Of a stretch of DNA of 5,965 bases, positions 1 to 4,831 are shown in pieces. The position numbers and the translations under genes were made by a program. Source of the DNA: Betaproteobacteria bacterium (GTDB lineage Bacteria > Pseudomonadota > Gammaproteobacteria > Burkholderiales > SG8-41); contig JAIOOZ010000240.1 in NCBI GenBank assembly GCA_021414185.1, positions 1 through 5,965 on the forward strand, read 5' to 3'. How positions within the stretch are numbered: position 1 is the stretch's first letter; each line of letters starts with the position of its first letter. The notes under the pieces were generated by a model. The model was not told the origin of the DNA. It searched no databases and saw only the letters and a program-made list of their open reading frames with translations.

Positions 1-426
1 TCCATCGTCGACGTCGATGCGGACGCAGTGGCCAAGGCATTGTCCGTTTCCGCATACGGCGGCTTTCTGGTCGCGCAGCTGGCGGCGCAGCGCATGGTGC
101 CGCGCGGCAGCGGGGCAATACTCTTTACCGGCGCGTCGGCCAGCATCAAGGGCTATCCGCTGTCCGCGGCGTTCGCGATGGGCAAGTTCGCGCTGCGTGG
201 TCTGGCGCAAAGCATCGCGCGCGAACTCGCACCCAAAGGCGTGCACGTTGCGCATTTCGTGATCGACGGCGGCATACGAGGCCCGCGTCATGTCGAGCTA
301 CCCGACGCGCCGGATTCGACACTCGACCCCGACGCGATCGCGCGCAGCTATCTGCATGTGCTCGAGCAGGACCGCAGCGCCTGGACGTGGGAGCTGGAGC
401 TGCGCCCGTGGGTAGAAAAATTTTAA
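1..426 (+). CDS. SDR-family protein, C-terminal part (SDR_c10-like, Phe for catalytic Tyr)
   Basis: Reading frame 1 is open from the left edge to TAA at 424-426, giving the last 141 residues; the N-terminal Rossmann part with the glycine-rich dinucleotide motif lies outside the window. The visible part has the classical short-chain dehydrogenase/reductase layout: the strand and serine region GAILFTGASAS (residues 38-48 of the fragment), then FAMGKFALRGLAQSIARELA, then VHVAHFVIDGGI. At the place of the YxxxK motif there is FxxxK (Phe58, Lys62; Phe codon ttc at 172-174). From family knowledge, one classical-like subgroup (SDR_c10 in CDD) has Phe at this position and keeps the Lys, so this is probably a subgroup trait and not damage. 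Substrate and activity cannot be read from the fragment; oxidoreductase chemistry is uncertain without the Tyr. It converges with the MATE gene. Confidence 0.88.
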   Translation, partial: SIVDVDADAVAKALSVSAYGGFLVAQLAAQRMVPRGSGAILFTGASASIKGYPLSAAFAMGKFALRGLAQSIARELAPKGVHVAHFVIDGGIRGPRHVELPDAPDSTLDPDAIARSYLHVLEQDRSAWTWELELRPWVEKF

Positions 427-444
427 AGCTGGAAAGGCTTTTTT
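425..444 (+). terminator. weak stem-loop with T-run after the SDR gene
   Basis: AAAGC (425-429) can pair with GCTTT (437-441) around a 7-nt loop, and the T-run continues to 444. It overlaps the SDR stop codon by two bases. The stem is only 5 bp and GC-poor, so termination here is a weak inference. The palindromic element that starts at 445 could serve as well. Confidence 0.25.
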
Positions 445-628
445 AACCGCCGATGGACGCCGATAAACGCCGATAGGTTAAGAAAGTCTTCCTCCCCTTC
501 AAGGGGAGGACCGAGGTGGGGATGGGTGAGCAAGTCGAAATACATGACCCATCCCCATCCCCGCCTTCCCCTTGAAGGGGAAGGAGCCTCGGAACTCCAT
601 CGGCGTTCATCTGCGTTTATCGGCGGTT
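445..628. repeat. nested palindromic repeat element (MITE- or REP/BIME-like)
   Basis: The outer arms are 445-474 and 598-627. Each is three tandem 10-bp units of the type RRACGCMGAT (left arm: AACCGCCGAT, GGACGCCGAT, AAACGCCGAT). The right arm reverse-complemented matches the left at 26 of 30 positions. Inside lie two separate perfect hairpins: CCTCCCCTT-C-AAGGGGAGG (491-509) and CCTTCCCCTT-G-AAGGGGAAGG without gaps at 564-584 (10-bp arms, centre G574). There are also two longer-range pairings, CCGAGG 511-516 with CCTCGG 587-592, and TGGGGATGGGT 517-527 with ACCCATCCCCA 547-557. These pairings are nested and do not cross, so one strand could fold into a multi-arm structure. No coding sequence of its own is convincing. 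It fills the space between convergent genes, as dispersed non-coding palindromic repeats often do. Confidence 0.75.
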
Positions 629-691
629 CCAAATTTCTTTAGTTCGTAGTTAAAAGGTTCGCGCAATCGACCTTCGCCGGGCTCCTTCCCG

Positions 692-925
692 GGTCGGACC
701 AAGCCAAGTCTTTGTAGTATTGGAAGTTGATCTGCCTTACGCTGAATATTTCCAGCTTGGAAGCTCATTTTTACCAGCAAGATCGCCGCGCTAAGCGTGT
801 GCATGTCGCCCGCCCGCCCTTCCTTAGAGCGCGTCTTTTACCGTCAAAAATACACCTCTAAGGCCTAAACAAGAGGGGCGTTGACGTATAGCGGTCGCAA
901 ATCAAATCGTTACGCTGGTCCGACC
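692..925. repeat. element A: 234-bp MITE-like element with terminal inverted repeats
   Basis: It begins with GGTCGGACCA (692-701) and ends with the exact inverse TGGTCCGACC (916-925). Element B (2511-2742) has the same ends, nearly the same length and the same orientation. The two left ends agree at 17 of 20 bases (A reads on as AGCCAAGTCT, B as TGTCAAGTCC), and both right ends read GCTGGTCCGACC. An internal pair of inverted motifs, CCTTAGAG (822-829) and CTCTAAGG (856-863), has a counterpart in B; the distance from the second motif to the right end is 62 bp here and 64 bp in B. No transposase is encoded, which fits a non-autonomous element. The 9-bp GGTCNGACC end is itself nearly palindromic, so a REP-like nature is an alternative. 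No target duplication is visible directly at the ends. Nothing else is recognised in the gaps 629-691 and 926-1008. Confidence 0.55.
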
Positions 926-1008
926 TGAATCTCGGCCTGGTCGCGCAATCGTGGCTCACACGCAAGCCACCGGCGATATTGCCAAAGCAACCGCACAACC
1001 AGTGTCGC

Positions 1009-2343
1009 CTAAATGGCGCGCAGCACACGCGGGAAAAAGGTATGCAGCAATACCGCGCGCCCGACCAGAAATGCGCTCACTGCGATCCACAGGCCCGCGT
1101 TACCAAAGAGCGGCATTAAAAGATACAACGCGGCCACAAACAGGGCGAACGAGGCCATAACGGTGTTGCGCATGATGCGCGTGCGGGTCGCGGCGAGATA
1201 AACCCCATCGTAGGTGTAAGCCCACACCGAAACGAGCGGCAGCAGCGTCGGCCACCACAGATAACTCGCCGCCGCGGCCCGCACTTCGGGAATGCTGGTC
1301 ATCAGCGCGATGATGCCATGGCCCGCAACAAGGTAGATCAGTATATTGACTGCGCCGACAACACCCGACCACAGGAATACGACGCGCATGTCATGCACGA
1401 ACGCCGCGCGGTCGCGCCGCCCCACCGACTCGCCGAGTATGGCCTCGGCTGCATGCGCCACGCCGTCGAGCGCGAACGAGGTAAAAATCAGAAAGTGATG
1501 CAGTACCTGATTGGCGGCCAGTTGCACGTCGCCCAATTCGGCGCTTTTCGCCATAAAAAGGCCCAGCACTGACACCACGCATATCGTGCGCAGCACAATG
1601 TCGCTGTTGATCGCGACCATGCGTCGTAACTGCAGCGGGTCGAGCAACCTTGCGCGCCTGTCGTCGTCGGGCAAGTCGCCCAACGTGCGCCATACGCTTA
1701 ACAGGCCAAGCAGCAATCCGATGTACTCGGCAATCAGTGTCGCCGCGGCCACGCCCGGCACGCCCCACTCGAACACAAAGACAAACAGCATCGCCAGCAC
1801 GATGTTCAGGCAATTGACGAATACCTGTATCACCAGCGGTGTGCGCACGTTGCGCAGGCCGTAGAGCCAGCCGAAGATGGCGTAGGAGCCCAGCACCGCC
1901 GGCATCGACCACACGCGTATCAAAAAATACGCGCGCGCGTAGTGCTCGACTTCGGCGCTGGCTTCGATCATCCAGAATGCAAGCCCGATGATCGGCAGTT
2001 GCAGCGCGATGATGACGCTGCCGATCACCGCCGCCAGCAACAGCGCACGGGCAATCATCGCGCGCACTTCGGCGTGGTTTCCGGCGCCGCGCGCCTGCGC
2101 CGTCGGCCCGGTGGTCCCCATGCGCAGGCAGTTGAAGAGGTGATAGATAAAGTTGAACAACATCGCGCCGATGGCGACCGCACCGATGTAATACGGCTCC
2201 GGCAGGTGCCCCACGACGGCGGTGTCCACCGCGCCAAGCAGCGGCACCGTGACATTGGCCAGAATGATCGGCCCCGCCATCGCCCACACCTGGCGGTGGG
2301 TACTGGGGAAGGATGCGCTTTTTAGTGCCGATCGCTGGGGCAA
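1009..2343 (-). CDS. dinF: MATE family efflux transporter, DinF type
   Basis: A 444-residue multi-pass inner membrane protein, the usual length for MATE exporters, which use proton or sodium gradients to expel cationic drugs, dyes or metabolites. It resembles E. coli DinF along its length: NVTVPLLGAVDTAVVGHL (residues 30-47, with Asp40 at the position of the proton-coupling Asp of the DinF group), NSDIVLR (246-252) and the helix SFALDGVAHAAEA (289-301). The chain is mostly hydrophobic, consistent with about 12 membrane helices, with charged loops near residues 223-241 and 306-320. The first in-frame ATG (residue 22) would cut into helix 1. A TTG start at 2343 keeps the conserved N-terminus and has GGAGAG (complement of 2352-2357) 8 nt upstream, so TTG is preferred. 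No lexA neighbour is present. An IS200-type remnant starts 58 bp upstream, so the original promoter may be altered. The substrate is unknown. Confidence 0.9.
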   Translation of the reverse strand: MPQRSALKSASFPSTHRQVWAMAGPIILANVTVPLLGAVDTAVVGHLPEPYYIGAVAIGAMLFNFIYHLFNCLRMGTTGPTAQARGAGNHAEVRAMIARALLLAAVIGSVIIALQLPIIGLAFWMIEASAEVEHYARAYFLIRVWSMPAVLGSYAIFGWLYGLRNVRTPLVIQVFVNCLNIVLAMLFVFVFEWGVPGVAAATLIAEYIGLLLGLLSVWRTLGDLPDDDRRARLLDPLQLRRMVAINSDIVLRTICVVSVLGLFMAKSAELGDVQLAANQVLHHFLIFTSFALDGVAHAAEAILGESVGRRDRAAFVHDMRVVFLWSGVVGAVNILIYLVAGHGIIALMTSIPEVRAAAASYLWWPTLLPLVSVWAYTYDGVYLAATRTRIMRNTVMASFALFVAALYLLMPLFGNAGLWIAVSAFLVGRAVLLHTFFPRVLRAI

Positions 2344-2351
2344 TGCTGAAT

Positions 2352-2357
2352 CTCTCC
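2352..2357 (-). promoter_or_regulatory. ribosome binding site deciding the TTG start of the MATE gene
   Basis: The minus strand reads GGAGAG followed by 8 nt and then TTG at 2343-2341. This supports the non-ATG start over the in-frame ATG at 2280-2278. Confidence 0.6.
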
Positions 2358-2375
2358 GGGTCGAATTCCTCGCCG

Positions 2376-2393
2376 CTTACGGTATGACGTAAG
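2376..2393 (+). other. possible IS200/IS605 left-end hairpin
   Basis: CTTACG (2376-2381) and CGTAAG (2388-2393) form a perfect 6-bp stem with loop GTATGA. It ends 8 nt before the GTG start of the tnpA remnant. IS200/IS605 elements carry subterminal hairpins recognised as single strands by the HUH transposase, so this is probably part of the left end. The exact boundary of the IS cannot be set from one copy. Confidence 0.4.
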
Positions 2394-2401
2394 ATGCTTT
2401 A

Positions 2402-2510
2402 GTGAGCGAGTATCTGCAGAAGAGTCACAATGTAACAGTACTGCCGTACCACTTGGTTTTTCCGGCGAAATACCGGCGTGCAGTCGATAACAACGTAGTC
2501 CGTTGTCTGG
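2402..2510 (+). pseudogene. IS200/IS605-type transposase (tnpA) N-terminal remnant
   Basis: From GTG at 2402 the translation begins SEYLQKSHNVTVLPYHLVFP and continues AKYRRAV. This is the conserved start of IS200/IS605 Y1 (HUH) transposases, which usually read (Y/I)HKSHNV...YH(L/F)V.PAKYRR followed by V. Similarity stops after about 28 codons (near 2485). The HUH motif and the catalytic Tyr helix, which lie further on in a family of roughly 130-150 residues, are missing. The frame runs on as unrelated sequence into element B and stops at 2615-2617. No remaining part of tnpA is found after element B, where the integron attC begins. It is therefore a truncated, inactive remnant, not a gene merely interrupted by B. 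Confidence 0.7.
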
Positions 2511-2742
2511 GGTCGGACCATGTCAAGTCCGCGCAGCTATTAGACTCTCCGCTCGGAATCGCGTGTTTTCCGGCCTTAGAGCGTCGTTTTCAGCACGGAA
2601 AACTTTGTTCTAAGTGACAGGAAACTATCGGCGTGTTTCTTGGAGCAGCGATTCTGCCCATTAAAATGGCGCTCTAAGACTATATACGGCCAAAATGTGA
2701 ATGGCATATCTCGTCGGATCAATAGTTTGTGCTGGTCCGACC
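2511..2742. repeat. element B: 232-bp MITE-like element, partner of element A
   Basis: It starts GGTCGGACCA (2511-2520) and ends TGGTCCGACC (2733-2742); with one more base on each side the inverted repeat is 11 bp. It shares end sequences, length and orientation with element A. It also shares the motif CTTAGAGCG (2575-2583) with inverse CGCTCTAAG (2670-2678), each next to a T-rich or A-rich run. The interior otherwise differs considerably from A, so the two are diverged or modular relatives. It is less GC-rich than the MATE gene and has no convincing ORF. It sits directly between the tnpA remnant and the outer end of the integron array, ending 8 bp from the attC. Confidence 0.55.
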
Positions 2743-2750
2743 CGGATATG

Positions 2751-2838
2751 CGTTAACGTCGTGCTGTTCGGCCGGCCCACACAGACCGTTGATGCGGCGC
2801 GACGCTAGCGGCCGGTCCGCACCAGCTACGTGTTAGGT
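2751..2838 (-). other. attC recombination site of cassette 2 (88 bp)
   Basis: Read on the minus strand: R'' ACCTAAC (2838-2832), 5-nt spacer ACGTA, then L'' starting GCTGGTGCGGACCGGCC. The opposite arm reverse-complemented reads CGTTAAC, 5-nt spacer GTCGT, then GCTGTTCGGCCGGCC. The L arms pair with two extra unpaired bases (G and A) on the L'' side only and one mismatch. Paired R boxes, an unpaired central spacer of equal length on both sides, and extrahelical bases on one arm are the recognised features of attC sites, which integrases bind as a folded single strand. The outer R' box reads GTTAACG on the minus strand, a departure from GTTRRRY. Because exchange occurs after the G, the deviating bases belong to the DNA beyond the cassette. 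Confidence 0.82.
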
Positions 2839-3309
2839 TACTGCTGCACACGAACTCGGCTCCCAAATTCAGCCGTCAGTGGCGATGCGACCAAGCGTTC
2901 GAATGCCTCTTGAACTTCGCCTTTGCTGTATTTTCCAAATACGCGCGCTTCTTTTACGAGGACGACGGCCGTAACTTGGGATTCGGAACTGTAATGAACG
3001 TCAAGGCGGATGCCTTCATCCCCGAAATTGCCAAAGGACGAGCATCGGTCCGGAGCACCAGGCGCTTGCCCGTGGAACATGCAAATGTCGTCACGAATGA
3101 GCGAAAAAACCTTGGCGAACGACGATGCACGGAAAACGGCCGTGTCAAAAACCTCGCTCTGCGTCGGTTTGGCTGCCGGGGACCCGAGCAAGTGCGGATC
3201 GTCGATCGACACGCGAACCAGCGGAGAAGGTACACATTGAAACGCCGATAGAGGCACTATCGCGAGCAGTAAGAGAGTCCGAGTGCTGGGCGACATGCAG
3301 TAACCTAAC
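2757..3309 (-). mobile_element. integron gene cassette 2 (553 bp)
   Basis: Bounded by the G|TTRRRY exchange points of the two core sites: GTTAGGT (complement of 3304-3310) on the intI side and GTTAACG (complement of 2751-2757) on the far side. It contains one gene and one attC with almost no spare DNA. The start codon lies 8 nt after the 5' core site, and the stop codon shares a base with the R'' box. This compactness and the orientation away from intI are typical of integron cassettes. Confidence 0.8.
2838..3296 (-). CDS. cassette-encoded putative exported protein, 152 aa, function unknown
   Basis: I do not recognise the family. The first ~20 residues (two charged residues at most, then LLLLAIVPLSAF) look like a Sec signal peptide. 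A Cys follows at residue 21, but the residues before it (A-F-Q-C) are a poor lipobox, so a periplasmic or secreted protein is favoured over a lipoprotein. Two more Cys (about 72 and 84) lie in the segments DDICMFHG and DRCSSFGNFG, so a disulfide is possible. The rest looks like a small alternating strand/helix domain ending in a polar C-terminus. The ATG at 3296 is preceded by AGG from the cassette core site with 7-nt spacing. The TAA overlaps the attC R'' box. No promoter of its own is evident, so expression probably depends on transcription from the attI side through cassette 1. Confidence 0.8.
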   Translation of the reverse strand: MSPSTRTLLLLAIVPLSAFQCVPSPLVRVSIDDPHLLGSPAAKPTQSEVFDTAVFRASSFAKVFSLIRDDICMFHGQAPGAPDRCSSFGNFGDEGIRLDVHYSSESQVTAVVLVKEARVFGKYSKGEVQEAFERLVASPLTAEFGSRVRVQQ

Positions 3310-3422
3310 GTACGAGTCCATCAGCGCGCCAGTGATGCAGCGCGAGAGGGCGAGTTGATCGGTCTGCAGGATTGCATGTCGAAGTCATTGGACTGCGCGT
3401 CTGATGCGACGAGAAGTTAGGT
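3304..3422 (-). other. attC recombination site of cassette 1 (119 bp)
   Basis: The two ends are exact inverse R boxes: ACCTAAC at 3304-3310 and GTTAGGT at 3416-3422. Moving inward, the left arm has a 9-nt spacer and then CATCAGCGCG. The right arm reverse-complemented has a 9-nt spacer of unrelated sequence and then CATCAGACGCG. The L boxes therefore pair fully except for one extra A on the right (L'') arm, followed by a further CAGT match. Equal 9-nt unpaired spacers and an extrahelical base match attC architecture closely. The length lies within the usual range of roughly 60-140 bp. The R' part (complement of 3304-3310) is the 5' junction of cassette 2. Confidence 0.85.
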
Positions 3423-3666
3423 CTCGATAGATGCCCGCGCTGCTGCTTGCTACTGGATCGGCGGATTGATAAATAATGTCTGAACATTCGCCGGGGCGCG
3501 GGGCAAATTGTGCGGGCGCGGGGCAAATTGTGCTCATCCGGTGAAGCGTTAGTACGCTGTGCGTCCGAAGCTCGCTTCTGCGACAGCGTACTAACGCTTC
3601 ACCTTTTAGCATTTTTTGACTCGATGGTCTGTACGACTTGAGGTCTATTGCAACCGGACGATTCAT
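3385..3666 (-). CDS. doubtful 93-aa ORF in cassette 1
   Basis: The frame begins MNRPVAIDLKSYRPSSQKML and spans the hairpin (encoding KGEALVRCRR and LTLHR) and the tandem 20-bp repeat (encoding ICPAPAQFAPRP). It has the correct orientation for a cassette gene and begins 38 nt after the probable attI junction. Against it: no good ribosome binding site, a 20-bp repeat unit that is not a multiple of three, an unremarkable composition, and overlap with the attC. I recognise no family. Confidence 0.25.
   Translation of the reverse strand: MNRPVAIDLKSYRPSSQKMLKGEALVRCRRSELRTHSVLTLHRMSTICPAPAQFAPRPGECSDIIYQSADPVASSSAGIYRDLTSRRIRRAVQ
3494..3533. repeat. two perfect tandem 20-bp repeats
   Basis: GGGCGCGGGGCAAATTGTGC occurs at 3494-3513 and again, identically and head to tail, at 3514-3533. 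It lies within cassette 1, 6 bp from the long hairpin. A recent slippage duplication or a two-copy protein-binding site would both look like this. Confidence 0.9.
3540..3603. repeat. long perfect hairpin in cassette 1, possible plus-strand terminator
   Basis: GGTGAAGCGTTAGTACGCTG (3540-3559) and its exact inverse (3584-3603) enclose a 24-nt loop that can fold further (GAAGC 3567-3571 with GCTTC 3574-3578). On the plus strand it is followed by a T-rich stretch (TTTTAGCATTTTTT, 3604-3617). It could therefore act as a rho-independent terminator for transcripts entering intI from the cassette side. On the minus strand no T-run follows, so cassette transcripts would carry it as a stable stem. Its GTT/AAC trinucleotides face the wrong way for an attC. 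Confidence 0.7.
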
Positions 3667-3698
3667 GGTGTTGAAAATGCTGATGGCATCTATCGCGG

Positions 3699-3712
3699 AC
3701 TTAACTTGAAGT
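3699..3712 (-). other. probable attI core site
   Basis: The minus strand reads ACTTCAAGTTAAGT. GTTAAGT fits the GTTRRRY core, and the preceding ACTTCAA is a near-inverse copy, as expected for paired integrase-binding boxes of a simple site. It is the only fully consensus core between attC of cassette 1 and intI. It lies 119 bp from the preferred intI start (44 bp from the upstream ATG), a normal place for attI. I found no convincing promoter for cassettes (Pc) or intI: a minus-strand TAGAAT (complement of 3744-3749) lacks a fitting -35 box. No CTG-N10-CAG LexA-type site was seen. Confidence 0.55.
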
Positions 3713-3823
3713 AGTGAGCCGAAACGTCGCTTTGTATTCCGTCATTCTATGACCTTTGGCCGATATCTGAATGTCATTCAAACCGTTAACGGAACTGTAG
3801 CATTAAAAAACGGTGTTATTCAT

Positions 3824-4828
3824 ATGGCCACAGATAAATGGTATTCGAATGCCCCTGCTGCACCGCCACGTCTTTTGGACCAGGTCCGCGATGCGATACG
3901 GCGCAAGCACTATAGTCTGCGGACGGAGCAGAGTTATGTGTTTTGGATCAAGAGGTTTATCTATTTTCACGGCAAAAAGCACCCAAAAGACCTTGGCGAA
4001 GTCGCCGTGACGGCCTTCCTCAACCACCTGGCGCGAGAGAGGTCGGTTGCCGCCTCGACGCAGAATCAGGCTCTGTCCGCACTGCTCTTTCTTTACAAAG
4101 AGGTTCTCGTTCAGCCGCTACCCTGGCTGGACGAAATCGATCGTGTAAAAAGGCCAGCTCGCGTGCCGGCAGTGCTCACGGCGGAGGAAGTGCATCGCTT
4201 GCTGTCACATCTCGAAGGCACGAAATGGATCATGGCGAGCCTGATTTACGGGGCCGGTCTGCGATTGCGCGAATGTCTCAAGCTTCGGGTCAAGGATATC
4301 GACGTGAGTTACCGGCAAGTCATCGTGCGCGACGGTAAGGGCGGAAAAGATCGCGTGACAACCTTGCCCGAAAAACTCATAGAGCCGTTGCAACAGCATC
4401 TCGTTCGCGTAAAAGCATTGCACGAGAAAGATCTTGCGGCAGGCTATGGTGACGTCGAACTGCCTCACGCACTTGCGCGCAAGTACCCGGGGGCTGCATA
4501 CGAGCTCGCTTGGAAGTTTGTATTTCCGTCGCGAAAACTGTCAACCGACCCGCGGACGGGCGCAATTCGCCGACACCACATTTTCGACGATGTCTTGGGC
4601 AGGGCAGTTAAGCAGGCCGCACGCGCTGCCGGCATCACCAAGCACGTAAGCTGTCACACGCTGCGCCATTCTTTCGCCACGCATTTGCTGGAAAACGGCT
4701 ATGACATTCGCACAGTTCAAGAACTGTTAGGGCATTCCAGCGTGGAGACGACGATGATATATACCCATGTGATGAACAAAGGCGGCCGCGGGGTTAAAAG
4801 CCCGCTGGATACGGCACGAAATACCTGA
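3824..4828 (+). CDS. intI: integron integrase IntI (tyrosine recombinase)
   Basis: Catalyses attI x attC and attC x attC exchange, so it inserts and excises cassettes. Counting from ATG 3824 (334 residues), the catalytic set is complete: Arg147 (GAGLRLRE), Lys172 (GKGGKDR), His278 and Arg281 (HTLRHSFATHLL), His304 (LLGHSS) and nucleophile Tyr313 (MIYTH). These align without gaps to IntI1 Arg146, Lys171, His277, Arg280, His303 and Tyr312. The insert that separates IntI from XerC/D is present (about 188-238, including LPHALARKYPGA and STDPRTGAIRRHH), followed by the C-terminal GGRGVKSPLD signature. The N-terminal SAM-like domain begins PPRLLDQVRDAIRRKHYSLR. An upstream in-frame ATG at 3749 would add 25 residues unlike known IntI N-termini; neither start has a good ribosome binding site. 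No frameshift or stop is seen, so it is likely functional. It is divergent from the cassettes and converges on the MBL gene. Confidence 0.95.
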   Translation: MATDKWYSNAPAAPPRLLDQVRDAIRRKHYSLRTEQSYVFWIKRFIYFHGKKHPKDLGEVAVTAFLNHLARERSVAASTQNQALSALLFLYKEVLVQPLPWLDEIDRVKRPARVPAVLTAEEVHRLLSHLEGTKWIMASLIYGAGLRLRECLKLRVKDIDVSYRQVIVRDGKGGKDRVTTLPEKLIEPLQQHLVRVKALHEKDLAAGYGDVELPHALARKYPGAAYELAWKFVFPSRKLSTDPRTGAIRRHHIFDDVLGRAVKQAARAAGITKHVSCHTLRHSFATHLLENGYDIRTVQELLGHSSVETTMIYTHVMNKGGRGVKSPLDTARNT

Positions 4829-4831
4829 TGA

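Larger units (their letters stand above)
3310..3704 (-). mobile_element. integron cassette 1 (about 395 bp), attI-proximal, no convincing gene
   Basis: Its far end is fixed by the 119-bp attC. Its near end is placed at the probable attI core (3699-3705). Between them lie about 280 bp with a perfect tandem 20-bp repeat (3494-3533) and a long hairpin (3540-3603). The only minus-strand frame of some length starts with ATG at 3666 and stops at 3385, giving 93 residues. It has no clear ribosome binding site, runs about 38 bp into the attC, and is composed largely of translated repeats. A structured or non-coding cassette is therefore a serious possibility. Confidence 0.6.

Noticed and set aside
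445..474. Tandem decamers as a CRISPR array or protein repeat
   Set aside because: Units are 10 bp with no spacers, only three per arm, and mirrored on the other side as part of a palindrome.
607..804. 65-aa minus-strand ORF across the left end of element A
   Set aside because: Spans the junction of two repeat elements, has no ribosome binding site of note and no recognisable protein features.
1391..2287. 298-aa minus-strand ORF inside the MATE gene
   Set aside because: Arg/Ala/Gly-rich translation in another frame of a well-supported membrane protein gene; a shadow ORF of GC-rich DNA.
2910..3251. 113-aa plus-strand ORF opposite the cassette 2 gene
   Set aside because: Points toward intI against the cassette orientation, has no signal or family features, and the opposite frame has cassette-consistent start, stop and signal peptide.
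3540..3603. Perfect hairpin as a third attC site
   Set aside because: It reads GTT...AAC from outside in on both strands, the reverse of attC (AAC...GTT), its boxes do not fit RYYYAAC/GTTRRRY, and the perfect arms lack spacer and extrahelical bases.
3706..3749. Promoter for intI (TTGAAG ... TGTATT) or Pc with TAGAAT on the minus strand
   Set aside because: Spacing of about 21 bp in the first case and no acceptable -35 box in the second; not strong enough to list as features.
3749..3823. 25-residue N-terminal extension of the integrase from ATG 3749
   Set aside because: No ribosome binding site, no resemblance to IntI N-termini, and it would eat into the space expected for attI binding sites; kept only as an alternative start.
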